DNA from: Synergistaceae bacterium | GTDB lineage: Bacteria > Synergistota > Synergistia > Synergistales > Aminobacteriaceae | Assembly: GCA_031276855.1 (NCBI GenBank) | Contig: JAISMH010000056.1 | Span: forward strand, 1-45,976 | Direction: 5' to 3' | DNA length: 45,976 nucleotides | Part shown: positions 1-7,823 of the stretch, one piece after another | How positions within the stretch are numbered: the stretch's first letter is position 1 | Layout of the letters: each line of letters opens with the position of its first letter | Notes under the pieces: generated by a model | The model's input: the letters and a program-made list of their open reading frames with translations, nothing else | Database searches by the model: none | What the model was told of the DNA's origin: nothing | Made by a program: the position numbers and the translations under genes

Positions 1-72
1 GTACAGCGTACAGCGTACAGCGTACAGCGTACAGCGTACAGCGTACAGCGTACAGCGTACAGCGTACAGCGT
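1..72. repeat. Heptanucleotide tandem array (GTACAGC)
   Basis: Ten perfect copies of GTACAGC plus two further bases run from the window edge, so the array may continue leftwards. The period of seven is not a multiple of three, so copy-number change inside a reading frame would shift the frame. No reading frame using it is visible in this window, and it lies upstream of a terminator and the glycosyltransferase gene. Confidence 0.95.
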
Positions 73-105
73 CTTTTCTAAAGTTTCCCTGTAATATACG
101 AAAAT

Positions 106-164
106 AAAAAAGTCTGGCCTCTGGGGGCGCATGTTTGCGCGTCCGCAGGGGCCGGACTTTTTTT
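106..164 (+). terminator. Rho-independent terminator, possibly bidirectional
   Basis: A 13-base arm at 111-123 (AGTCTGGCCTCTG) pairs with 147-159 (CAGGGGCCGGACT), allowing two G-U pairs. Seven T residues follow at 158-164, and an A-rich stretch precedes the stem, so it could also work on the other strand. It ends transcription of a gene left of the window and rules out the upstream in-frame start of the glycosyltransferase at 135. Confidence 0.8.
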
Positions 165-224
165 GTCCGCATTCCGTTCAAGCAATCCATAAAACCCGAA
201 TTTTTAATTAAGGAGCAAAATCGA

Positions 225-1220
225 ATGAACGCTCAAAACTCCGAAGCTCTCGCGCCGATCGCTTTTTTTGCCTACAGGCGCCCCGAACATACAAAGCGGA
301 CATTGGAGGCCTTGGCCGCAAATGCTCTGGCCTCCGAAAGCGATCTGTTCATTTTTTCCGACGGGCCGAGAAACGAGCAGGCCAAAGAGGGCGTCCGCGC
401 CGTTCGCGAATATATTCGTACCGTGAAAGGCTTCAAATCGGTCACTATCCGAGAGCACGAACAAAATCGCGGACTCGCGAAATCTTTGATTTCCGGGATC
501 ACGGAACTCTGTGACAGATTCGGACGGGTTGTCGTCGTGGAAGACGATGTCTTAACGTCTCCTTATTTTTTGCAATTCATGCACGACGGTTTGGAGAAGT
601 ATGAGGACAACGAAAAAGTTTTTTCGATAGGCGCTTGCTGGCCCTTGAAACCGGAATTGGGAGATAACGCGGCTTTTTTCCTGAACTCCTTCAGTGTATG
701 GGGTTGGGCAACGTGGAAACGCGCGTGGGATTTTTACGATTACCATGCCGCGGGCTGGGAAGAGCTTCTGAAAAATAAGCGGCTGGCCTGGGATTTTGAT
801 CTGGAGGGAAAAGCTGATGCCACGGCACTGTTGCTGTCGCAGGTCAAAGACAATATTGACACATGGGATATACAATGGGGTTGGGTCATTTACCGCGAAA
901 AAAAATTGAGTCTTTTCCCTCCGTACAGTTTGACAAAAAACATCGGCTTCGACAGCTTGGGCGAGCATACGACATCTCCGGCAGGAGAGTATTCCATGCG
1001 GAATATCGATCTGAGCATAAACAACGCAATAACATTCCCGACACAGGTTGAGCTGCATCAGGAGAAACGCGCCGCTTTGGGAGATTTTTGTTATTCCGAC
1101 GTCAAGAGAAGACGGGGAATGTCCTTGCGCGGGCTATTTTGGACATTTTACAGACCTTTACGCCGCATACTGCTGCCTGTGCCTTATGGGATAACCTTGA
1201 GGCATAACTTTCGCCTTTGA
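225..1220 (+). CDS. GT-A fold glycosyltransferase, family 2-like
   Basis: A 331-residue protein whose N-terminal half looks like a nucleotide-sugar-dependent GT-A glycosyltransferase: a beta strand followed by AYRRPEHTKRTLEAL, then SDGPRN near residue 45, NRGLAKS near 81 and an acidic VVVEDDV at 103-109 that matches the metal-binding DxD region. No signal peptide or membrane segment is visible, so it is probably cytoplasmic and acts on a surface polysaccharide, glycoprotein or lipid-linked sugar; the acceptor cannot be told. The ATG at 225 is preceded by AAGGAG nine bases upstream, whereas the longer frame from 135 would start inside a terminator hairpin. It stands alone, converging on the ABC importer genes, with the terminator directly upstream, so it should have its own promoter. 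Confidence 0.75.
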   Translation: MNAQNSEALAPIAFFAYRRPEHTKRTLEALAANALASESDLFIFSDGPRNEQAKEGVRAVREYIRTVKGFKSVTIREHEQNRGLAKSLISGITELCDRFGRVVVVEDDVLTSPYFLQFMHDGLEKYEDNEKVFSIGACWPLKPELGDNAAFFLNSFSVWGWATWKRAWDFYDYHAAGWEELLKNKRLAWDFDLEGKADATALLLSQVKDNIDTWDIQWGWVIYREKKLSLFPPYSLTKNIGFDSLGEHTTSPAGEYSMRNIDLSINNAITFPTQVELHQEKRAALGDFCYSDVKRRRGMSLRGLFWTFYRPLRRILLPVPYGITLRHNFRL

Positions 1221-1228
1221 TGACAGCC

Positions 1229-1254
1229 CCGGCGGCGCAGGCCGAGGCCGCCGG
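1229..1254. terminator. Hairpin between convergent genes
   Basis: A perfect 8-bp stem (CCGGCGGC with GCCGCCGG) and a 10-base loop sits between the stop of the glycosyltransferase and the stop of proV. There is no T run on either side, so it is a weak candidate for a shared terminator or a 3'-end stabiliser. Confidence 0.4.
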
Positions 1255-1256
1255 AT

Positions 1257-2510
1257 TTACGACAGGCTGGACAGGAGCGCGGCGCGGCTGACGATGCCTT
1301 CGAGGCGGCCCTGGTCGTCGAGTACGGCCAGAGGGAAGGGCGTGTCGGAGGCGGAACCGATGATGTCGCTGATTTGAACGTCCTGCCTCACATTCGGCAC
1401 GTCGCGCGTGATGATGGAAGAAACCGAGGACAGCCTGTCGATTCGGGCCTGAAGCGCGGCGGTGAGCGTCACGATTCCGATGAATTTCATCCCGTGCCCG
1501 ATCACGTAGGCCGTCGAGACGTCGTTCTCGCGCATCTCCCGGATTGCGGTGACGGGGTCGGCGTGCTCCCGAATCAGGCAGGACGGGGTGATCATGATGT
1601 GCCGCACGCTCAGAACCTTCGTCTTGTCCACGCTGTCCAGAAAATCCCGGACGTAGCCGTTGGCCGGCGAGAGCGCCAGCTCCTCCGGCGTGCCCAGCTG
1701 CTCGATTCGCCCGTCGCGCATGATGCCCACGGCGTCGCCCATCTTGAAGGCCTCGTTGATATCGTGCGTGATGAACACGATGGTCTTGTCCAGTTTTTTC
1801 TGTATCGAAAGCAGCTCGAACTGCATGTCGCGCCGCACCAGAGGGTCCAGGGCCGAAAAAGGCTCGTCCATCAGCAGGAGCTCGGGGTCGTTGCAGAGGG
1901 CCCGGGCGATTCCGACGCGCTGCTTCATGCCTCCGGAGAGGTCGTCGATCGGCTTGTGTTCCCAGCCCGTGAGGCCGACCAGTTCGATCATCTCCATCGC
2001 CCGGCTCTCCCGCTCGTCTTTGCCGACGCCCCGGACGTCCAGCCCGTAGGCCACGTTGCCCAGGACGTCCCGGTGGCTCATCAGCCCGAAACTCTGGAAC
2101 ACCATGGATATTTTGGAGCGCCGCAGGGCGCGCAGATCGCTCTTGTCCATGCGGGCGATGTCGCGCCCCTCGAAAAAAACCTCCCCCGAAGTCGGGCGCT
2201 GGAGCATATTGATGCAGCGCACGACGGTGGACTTGCCGCTTCCGGACAGGCCGATCAGGGCGAAGATCTTCCCCCGCTCCACATCGAACGAGACGTCGTC
2301 GACGGCCACGGTCACGCCTGTCTTCTTCAGGATCTCGTCCTTGCCGGCGCCCTCCTGAAGCATTTTCCGCGCCGCAGCGCGGTTGATGCCGAAGAATTTG
2401 CGAAGGCGGCGGACGCTCAGAAGCACGTCGGGATTTTTCGGAGAGGAATCGAATGTCCCCTCCGAAAAGGCGGACGTTTCCGGCGGAGCGGCGATCGTTT
2501 CGGGATTCAT
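1257..2510 (-). CDS. proV: Glycine betaine/proline-type ABC importer, ATP-binding subunit with CBS domains
   Basis: A 417-residue ATPase of the ProV/OpuAA family that powers uptake of compatible solutes such as glycine betaine. Walker A GLSGSGKS is at 87-94, the signature LSGGMKQR at 191-198 and Walker B LLLMDEP at 211-217. Roughly residues 295-410 form a CBS pair, which in OpuA senses ionic strength. The N-terminal segment with NRAAARKMLQEGAGKDEIL is typical of the ProV subgroup. Its start codon overlaps the proW stop by four bases (ATGA), so the two are translationally coupled. It is the last gene of the proX-proW-proV operon and converges with the glycosyltransferase gene. The family assignment is firm; the exact substrate is inferred. 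Confidence 0.93.
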   Translation of the reverse strand: MNPETIAAPPETSAFSEGTFDSSPKNPDVLLSVRRLRKFFGINRAAARKMLQEGAGKDEILKKTGVTVAVDDVSFDVERGKIFALIGLSGSGKSTVVRCINMLQRPTSGEVFFEGRDIARMDKSDLRALRRSKISMVFQSFGLMSHRDVLGNVAYGLDVRGVGKDERESRAMEMIELVGLTGWEHKPIDDLSGGMKQRVGIARALCNDPELLLMDEPFSALDPLVRRDMQFELLSIQKKLDKTIVFITHDINEAFKMGDAVGIMRDGRIEQLGTPEELALSPANGYVRDFLDSVDKTKVLSVRHIMITPSCLIREHADPVTAIREMRENDVSTAYVIGHGMKFIGIVTLTAALQARIDRLSSVSSIITRDVPNVRQDVQISDIIGSASDTPFPLAVLDDQGRLEGIVSRAALLSSLS

Positions 2511-3388
2511 CGGAGCTCACCCCTGTTTTTTCCGCCTTTTCCCAGAGAACCCTGGGTCAGGCGGTCCAGAATGATGGCGATGAAGACGATGGAGATGCCG
2601 GGCATCAGGGCGCGCCCCATCTCCGTGCGGTTGGTGGCGACCAAAATTTCCATGCCCAGCCCGTTGGCGCCGATCAGAGCACAGGTGACCACCATGCCCA
2701 TGGCCATCATGATGGTCTGATTGACGCCCGTCAGGATAGTGGGCAGGGCCTGGGGCACCTGAACGTTGAACAGGAGCTGGAGGCGCGAGGAGCCGAACGC
2801 GGTGCCCGCCTCGACGACCTCCTTGTCCACATGCCGAATTCCGTGGCTGGTCAGGCGGATCATCGGGACGACCGAGTAGATCAGCGTCGCCATGACGGCG
2901 GGGGTCTTGCCCACGCTGAAGAGCATCGCCGCCGGAATCAGGTATACGAAGGACGGAATCGTCTGCATGAAGTCCATGAGAGGGTACATGACCGTCTCGA
3001 CGTGGCGGTTCATGGCGACCACAACGCCCAGAGGAAAGCCCAGCGCGAGAGCCAGGGAGACGGAGAGCACGACGATAGCGAGCGTTTCGAGCATCAGACT
3101 CCACAGGCCGAAGCTCCCGACGAAAAAGAGCATCGCGCCGTAAAGAATCCCGGGCCACTTTCTGCGGCTGGCCTTCCAGCCCGCCCAGACCACCAGCAGG
3201 ATCAGCGCCCACCAGGGAATCAGTTCCAAAAGATCTTCGATTCCGGAGAGCAGCTGAACCGTGAGCCCCTTGATCGCGGAGAGCGAAGCGCGGTGACTGC
3301 GGCTGAACTGCCGGATGGCGTTGTCGACGAGATTGCCGGGGTTGATGACGAGGGCCTCGGGAAACTTGAAAAGCCATTCATACGTCAT
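2507..3388 (-). CDS. proW: Glycine betaine/proline-type ABC importer, permease subunit
   Basis: A 293-residue inner-membrane permease of the ProW/OpuAB type. A hydrophobic N-terminal region near residues 57-90 precedes the binding-protein-dependent permease core. The cytoplasmic coupling loop EAGTAFGSSRLQLLFNVQVP, the EAA motif that contacts the ATPase, is near residue 192. It belongs between the periplasmic receptor (proX, 45 bases upstream) and the ATPase (proV, overlapping its end by four bases). Length is normal for a single-permease system with a separate receptor, unlike OpuABC fusions. Confidence 0.93.
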   Translation of the reverse strand: MTYEWLFKFPEALVINPGNLVDNAIRQFSRSHRASLSAIKGLTVQLLSGIEDLLELIPWWALILLVVWAGWKASRRKWPGILYGAMLFFVGSFGLWSLMLETLAIVVLSVSLALALGFPLGVVVAMNRHVETVMYPLMDFMQTIPSFVYLIPAAMLFSVGKTPAVMATLIYSVVPMIRLTSHGIRHVDKEVVEAGTAFGSSRLQLLFNVQVPQALPTILTGVNQTIMMAMGMVVTCALIGANGLGMEILVATNRTEMGRALMPGISIVFIAIILDRLTQGSLGKGGKNRGELR

Positions 3389-3433
3389 GAGAATTCACCA
3401 TCATCGGAATCCGAGAGCAAGGGAACGGAGCCG

Positions 3434-4447
3434 CTACAGCCGGGCCAGAGCGCCGCGCGCCTTCTTCGCCTGCTCCGGGGTCAGCCAGTCGTCCAGAAGC
3501 GCGTCATGCTTTTTCAGGAACCACACGGCCGTTCTGGAGTGGCTCTCCCGGGTTTCCTCGATATGCGCCAGAGCCTCGGAGACGAAGGCGGAGCCCGTCC
3601 GGTATTTTTTGAAGAAATCGAGAAGTTCCGGGGCTTTTTCGGGGAAATGTCCTCCGCAGACGACGCGAAGGGCCTGCTTTGGAATCTCGCATTCCCCCTT
3701 CTGGAAAAGCTCGGGGTCGTAAGGCGCGTCGCCCAGCAGCACGACGTCCAGTTTGCCCGTGATCCAGGTGGGCTCGTAGCAATACCCGACCCAGGGCTCG
3801 CCCAGGTTGTAGGCGGAAGCCAGGGACGCGAAGAGCACGGCCTCGCTGCCCACCCGAAAGTAGTTGTATCCCTCGTTCAGCTTGTAGTATTCGTATTTTT
3901 TGTACAGGATTCCGTCGATCATCCATCCCGGAATGGCTCCGTAGAGGCGCCCCCGCCCGGGCTCTTCGGGGTCCTCGAAAACGTCGGCGTACCGGACGAG
4001 GTCCGCCACGTTTTTCAGGCCGGGAGTCCGGGGTTCGATGCCGCGTTTGGGGTCGCCCTCGATCATATAGCGGGGAACGTAAATCCCCTGCGCGCTGTCG
4101 GGAACCAGGACGCCCAAAGGAATGATGTCCTTCGCGGCGACATCGTCCTTGTACGTGGCGATGTTGTCCGTCCAACTCTCGATGTCGAGGTCCACGTCGC
4201 CGTTGATCAACCCCTGCCAATTCAAGGTGGATGAACCGGTCGAGAACCTCACCTCGTAACCGTCGAAGGCGTTCTCGACGATAAATTTGGCGACTTCGTT
4301 GTGAAACATCTGACTGTCCCATTGGTTGTTGGTGAATACGATCATCTTGGAACCTCCGGCGGCGGAAAGCGGCATTACCGTTCCGAACACCGCCGTGATG
4401 AGAGAAAAAGCAAAAAACACACGCGTCATCGTTTTGAACATAAACAT
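3434..4447 (-). CDS. proX: Glycine betaine-type ABC importer, substrate-binding protein
   Basis: A 337-residue secreted receptor of the OpuAC/ProX family. The N-terminus has basic residues, a hydrophobic core and a likely cleavage after PLSAA near residue 28, so it is exported by Sec to the periplasm. Aromatic motifs of quaternary-amine pockets are present: NNQWDSQ near the mature N-terminus, DIESWTDN, and WVGYCYEPTWI near residue 220. The ATG at 4447 was chosen because AAGGAG lies about five bases upstream and the signal peptide starts there; a longer frame to 4573 runs through the promoter region. A second ATG six bases downstream is possible. First gene of the operon. Confidence 0.9.
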   Translation of the reverse strand: MFMFKTMTRVFFAFSLITAVFGTVMPLSAAGGSKMIVFTNNQWDSQMFHNEVAKFIVENAFDGYEVRFSTGSSTLNWQGLINGDVDLDIESWTDNIATYKDDVAAKDIIPLGVLVPDSAQGIYVPRYMIEGDPKRGIEPRTPGLKNVADLVRYADVFEDPEEPGRGRLYGAIPGWMIDGILYKKYEYYKLNEGYNYFRVGSEAVLFASLASAYNLGEPWVGYCYEPTWITGKLDVVLLGDAPYDPELFQKGECEIPKQALRVVCGGHFPEKAPELLDFFKKYRTGSAFVSEALAHIEETRESHSRTAVWFLKKHDALLDDWLTPEQAKKARGALARL

Positions 4448-4563
4448 TCCACTCCTTTTCGATAGTGCCCGTCCGGGCCTGAAATACGAACGATTAAAGC
4501 CTCCTCGCATATACTTTTCATATTCACTCTGCATATTCAATTTGTACGGATGAACGCTGGAAA

Positions 4564-4592
4564 AGTATTCCAAATCCGGCTTCTCCTGTCAA
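4564..4592 (-). promoter_or_regulatory. Sigma-70-like promoter of proX-proW-proV
   Basis: On the minus strand TTGACA (4587-4592) and AATACT (4564-4569) are separated by exactly 17 bases, giving a predicted start near 4557 and a leader of about 110 bases before the proX ATG. Confidence 0.6.
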
Positions 4593-4633
4593 GGTAGATT
4601 GGCTTAAGCCGGCGTATTTGGAACCGCCCATGC

Positions 4634-4674
4634 CCGAAGACAGGCCCACGGCGGAATCGGGGGCCTGTCTTCGG
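4634..4674. repeat. Perfect 14-bp inverted repeat
   Basis: CCGAAGACAGGCCC at 4634-4647 is the exact reverse complement of 4661-4674, with a 13-base loop. It lies about 100 bases after the J-domain gene stop and upstream of the proX promoter. There is no T run, so it may be a terminator-like 3' end or an operator. Confidence 0.6.
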
Positions 4675-4777
4675 AGGAGAGAGTACAACACAAATACTAA
4701 CCTGTCCAATATCAACAAGTTATGGTTCGAGCCAATAATCGAATCAATATAAATGCTTGCCGCTGCTTATCCGCTGC

Positions 4778-5149
4778 TTATCTCAATAACGCCAATATGA
4801 TAACGGATACGACCCAGATCACAAAATAAAGACCGACAAAACCTATAAAATCTTTGGAAACATCCCTGTCTGAACTCAAAATGTTGTTATAGTCAGCCTT
4901 CGTATTCTCATTTTGTTTTATGTTCTGCGCTTTTCGCTGCTGTTCTTCGCGTTTTCTGTAAACGGTGATCACGCCGTACGCAAGATTTGCGCTTTCGATC
5001 ATTCGATTCGCTTGTTCCCACTGCACACTGTTCGTCTCAAAGTTATCCGGGTGCAATAACTTTATAACAAGGCGGTATGCAGACTTTACGTCATCCAACG
5101 ACGCATTCGGAGATACGCCTAAGACTTGACAAGCTGTTTTATAATCCAT
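4778..5149 (-). CDS. Membrane-anchored J-domain protein
   Basis: A 123-residue protein. Residues 1-65 form a J-domain, with DYKTACQVLGVSPNASLDDVKSAYR (first 20 residues diagnostic) and the HPD tripeptide in LLHPDNFE, which stimulates a DnaK ATPase. A charged, glutamine-rich linker follows, then one transmembrane helix at about 100-121, so the J-domain is tethered to the cytoplasmic face of the membrane. It lacks the Gly/Phe, zinc and client-binding regions of DnaJ. The gene and its flanks are visibly richer in A+T than the neighbours, which hints at transfer. AAGGTG precedes the ATG. It lies 65 bases downstream of argG on the same strand; the functional link, if any, is unclear. Confidence 0.8.
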   Translation of the reverse strand: MDYKTACQVLGVSPNASLDDVKSAYRLVIKLLHPDNFETNSVQWEQANRMIESANLAYGVITVYRKREEQQRKAQNIKQNENTKADYNNILSSDRDVSKDFIGFVGLYFVIWVVSVIILALLR

Positions 5150-5214
5150 TGCCGCACCTTATATAATGTCTGGCAGGTCATATTGGTTTCGGGCTCGCCT
5201 GCGAACGAAAGGCG

Positions 5215-6450
5215 CTACACCTCGATCGGGATCTCCGCCTTCTCCTGGGAGGGGTAGGTGGTGGTCCAAGTCTTGATCGGCAGGCCCCAAATCTTGATGA
5301 AGCCCACGGCGGCCGAGTGATCGAACGCATCCCCCTCGGAGTAGGTCGCCAGGTCGTGCCTGTAGATACTCCTGGCTGCTTTCATGCCGCGCACGACAGC
5401 CTGCCCCCTGAAGAGGCGCACCTTCACCGTGCCGCTGACGTATTGCTGCGTCTCGTTGACAAAGGCCTCGATGCACTTCTTGAGCGGCGAATACCAGTAA
5501 CCCTCGTACGTCAGCTCCCCGAACTTGATTTCCAGCTCCTTCTTGGCGGCGAGCACCCGCTTGTCGAGCGTCAGCGTCTCCAGCGCCCGGTGCGCGGTGA
5601 TCAGGGTGACGGGCGCGGGGCACTCGTAGACCTCGCGGCTCTTGAAGCCGACCAGACGGTCCTCGACCATGTCTATCCGCCCGACGCCGTGCTTGCCCGC
5701 GAGTGTATTCAATGACGCGATCAGCCTTACGCCGTCCATTTTCTCGCCGTTCAGCGCCACGGGAAGCCCTTTCTCGAATGTGATCTCGGCGTAATCGGGG
5801 GTGTCGGGCGTGCCGGAAAGGGGGTTCGCGGTCATTTCGTAGGCGTCCTCCGGCGGCTCGTTCCACGGGTCCTCCAGAAGCCCGCACTCGATGGAGCGTC
5901 CCCACAGGTTTTCGTCGATGCTGTAGGGCGAGGCCGCCGTCGCCTTCACGGGGATGCCGTGCTTGACGGCGTACTCCATCTCCGCCTCGCGGCTGAAATG
6001 CCAGTCCCGCACGGGCGCCAGAACGTCGAGCTTCGGGTTCAGCGCGTTGGCGCAAACTTCTATGCGTACCTGGTCCTGCCCCTTGCCCGTGCAGCCGTGG
6101 GCGACCGCCACCGCGCCCTCCTTGTTGGCGATGTCCACCAGAGTCTTGGCGATCAGGGGACGGGACAGCGCCGACGTCAGGGGATACGTCCCCTGATACA
6201 TGCCGTTGGCCTTGAGCGAGGGCCACACGAAGTTCTCCACGAAGGTCTTCTTCAGGTCGAAGATGTAGGCCTTCACCGCTCCGCTGTGCAGCGCCTTGCT
6301 CTTCGCCGCTTCGAGGTCGATGACCTCCTGCCCCACATCCGCCGTCATCGTGACGACATCGTAACCCTGTTCCGAAAGCCACACGACCGCCACGGACGTG
6401 TCCAACCCTCCGCTGTACGCGAGAACGACCTTGCCTTTTTTGTCCGCCAT
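5215..6450 (-). CDS. argG: Argininosuccinate synthase
   Basis: A 411-residue enzyme that joins citrulline and aspartate with ATP to make argininosuccinate, the penultimate step of arginine synthesis. The N-type pyrophosphatase P-loop AYSGGLDTS is at 11-19, and GCTGKGQDQVR and SPYSIDENLWGRSIE are conserved family motifs. The ATG at 6450 has GGGAGGG nine bases upstream; the longer frame to 6540 lies in the leader. Length is typical. No argH or other arginine gene is adjacent in this window, so the gene is transcribed alone or with the J-domain gene from the promoter at 6550-6578. Confidence 0.96.
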   Translation of the reverse strand: MADKKGKVVLAYSGGLDTSVAVVWLSEQGYDVVTMTADVGQEVIDLEAAKSKALHSGAVKAYIFDLKKTFVENFVWPSLKANGMYQGTYPLTSALSRPLIAKTLVDIANKEGAVAVAHGCTGKGQDQVRIEVCANALNPKLDVLAPVRDWHFSREAEMEYAVKHGIPVKATAASPYSIDENLWGRSIECGLLEDPWNEPPEDAYEMTANPLSGTPDTPDYAEITFEKGLPVALNGEKMDGVRLIASLNTLAGKHGVGRIDMVEDRLVGFKSREVYECPAPVTLITAHRALETLTLDKRVLAAKKELEIKFGELTYEGYWYSPLKKCIEAFVNETQQYVSGTVKVRLFRGQAVVRGMKAARSIYRHDLATYSEGDAFDHSAAVGFIKIWGLPIKTWTTTYPSQEKAEIPIEV

Positions 6451-6549
6451 ACAAAAACCCTCCCAACAGTTATAAAAGCCTTCCGCAAGAAAAGCATCTC
6501 CGCGGATTTCCGCGATATTTTCTGAACTTAAGGGTAACACATGTTGCTT

Positions 6550-6578
6550 ATTATACTCAATTTATAAACGATAATCAA
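6550..6578 (-). promoter_or_regulatory. Sigma-70-like promoter of argG
   Basis: Minus-strand TTGATT (6573-6578), a 17-base spacer and TATAAT (6550-6555). The predicted leader is about 93 bases. Confidence 0.7.
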
Positions 6579-6634
6579 CTGAAACCCAAGGAAATATACT
6601 AATTTTTATTATTATATGGACTCTGAACGTTTTG

Positions 6635-6711
6635 CTCCCGACCGACGGGAGGGGCCTTCTCCCGCTTCCATCAAACCCATCATGGGTCCAGGGCCCTGGG
6701 GCCCTGGTGGG
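6635..6711. repeat. Dispersed palindromic repeat, family 1, copy A
   Basis: This element in the 432-bp gene-free gap between argG and cysK has the same order of blocks as 15359-15434: CTCCCGACCGA, a CTTCTCCCGC block, ACCCAT..GGGTCC and a palindrome CCAGGGCC/GGCCCTGG followed by GGTGG. A third short copy is at 19704-19727. Its right edge directly abuts the -35 box of the cysK promoter. Confidence 0.8.
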
Positions 6712-6740
6712 TTGACAGGAGGAGCGAGAGGTTCTATTAT
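6712..6740 (+). promoter_or_regulatory. Sigma-70-like promoter of cysK-cysE
   Basis: TTGACA at 6712-6717, a 17-base spacer and TATTAT at 6735-6740. The -35 hexamer begins at the base after the family 1 repeat, so the repeat insertion may have shaped this promoter. Confidence 0.7.
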
Positions 6741-6766
6741 TATACTAGACTAAATTTATAAGATTT

Positions 6767-6820
6767 ATAAGTTAAAGATTTGTGAGTTAGAGATTTATGA
6801 GTTAGAGATTTATGAGTTGA
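6767..6820. repeat. 15-bp tandem repeat in the cysK leader
   Basis: Three clear 15-base units (6767-6781, 6782-6796, 6797-6811) with consensus ATGAGTTAGAGATTT and a decayed fourth copy that leads into GAAGGAAGAGG. It lies between the promoter and the cysK start. Confidence 0.85.
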
Positions 6821-6882
6821 AGGAAGAGGCGCGGGCGGAAGTGCCGGCGCGAAACCGCAAGGCGGGAAAGGGGAATGTTTTC

Positions 6883-7809
6883 ATGACGGTGCACGCGAGT
6901 ATCACGGATTTGATTGGGAGGACGCCGCTGCTCGAACTGGCGGGGTACGGCGCGAAGAACGAGCTTTCGGCGAAAATCATCGGGAAGCTGGAGTATTTCA
7001 ACCCAGCGGGGAGCGTGAAGGACCGCATCGCCAAGGCGATGGTGGAGGAAGCGGAGAAAAAGGGGCTTTTGAAACCGGACTCGGTCATCATCGAGCCCAC
7101 CAGCGGGAACACGGGCATCGGCCTCGCGGCCGTCGCGGCGTCGCGCGGATACCGGATCGTCCTGACCATGCCGGAGACGATGAGCGTCGAGCGCCGCAAC
7201 CTCCTGAAAGCCTACGGCGCGGAACTGGTGCTCACGGAGGGGAGCAAGGGAATGAAAGGCGCTATCGCGAAAGCCGACGAGCTGGCGAAGGAGACGCCCC
7301 ACAGTTTCATCCCCAGCCAGTTCACGAACCCGGCCAACCCCGCCGCCCACCGCGACACGACGGGTCCCGAAATCTGGCAGGACACGGAGGGAAAGGTGGA
7401 TGTTTTCGTCTCCGGCATCGGCACGGGCGGAACGATCACGGGGGCGGGGCAGTTCCTGAAGTCGAAGAAGCCCTCCGTCCGCGTCGTGGCCGTGGAGCCC
7501 GCGGGGTCCCCCGTGCTCTCCAAGGGAACGTCCGGAACGCACAAAATCCAGGGCATCGGCGCGGGGTTCGTCCCGGAGGTTTTGGATACCTCCGTCTACG
7601 ATGAAATCATCGCGGTCGCGGACGAGGACGCTTTCGCGGCGGGCCGCGCAATCGCCAGAACGGAGGGGCTGCTCGTCGGCATTTCGTCGGGGGCCGCGGT
7701 GTGGGCCGCCACGCAGATCGCCCGCCGTCCCGAAAACACGGGGAAAACCATCGTGGCGCTTCTGCCGGACACGGGGGAACGCTACCTTTCCACGCCGATG
7801 TTCGCGTGA
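6883..7809 (+). CDS. cysK: O-acetylserine sulfhydrylase (cysteine synthase A)
   Basis: A 308-residue PLP enzyme that makes cysteine from O-acetylserine and sulfide. The PLP lysine is K46 in NPAGSVKDR, the substrate loop TSGNTG is at 73-78, and [12 protein letters not shown] binds the PLP phosphate. The ATG at 6883 was preferred: AAAGGGGA lies about nine bases upstream and the protein then begins with the usual short lead before the [10 protein letters not shown] motif; an in-frame extension to 6817 exists but falls in the repeat leader. The gene is followed 14 bases later by cysE, the enzyme that supplies its substrate, so both form a two-gene cysteine operon. Confidence 0.96.
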   Translation: MTVHASITDLIGRTPLLELAGYGAKNELSAKIIGKLEYFNPAGSVKDRIAKAMVEEAEKKGLLKPDSVIIEPTSGNTGIGLAAVAASRGYRIVLTMPETMSVERRNLLKAYGAELVLTEGSKGMKGAIAKADELAKETPHSFIPSQFTNPANPAAHRDTTGPEIWQDTEGKVDVFVSGIGTGGTITGAGQFLKSKKPSVRVVAVEPAGSPVLSKGTSGTHKIQGIGAGFVPEVLDTSVYDEIIAVADEDAFAAGRAIARTEGLLVGISSGAAVWAATQIARRPENTGKTIVALLPDTGERYLSTPMFA

Positions 7810-7823
7810 CGATCCGGGCCGGT

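Noticed and set aside
1-72. The heptamer array as a CRISPR array
   Set aside because: The unit is only 7 bp with no spacers.
135-224. An N-terminal extension of the glycosyltransferase starting at 135
   Set aside because: It would start inside a strong terminator hairpin; ATG 225 has AAGGAG at the right distance.
1374-4234. Long open frames on the plus strand opposite proV, proW and proX
   Set aside because: They are antisense shadows of clearly conserved ABC transporter genes; their translations are Arg/His/Gln-rich low-complexity sequence.
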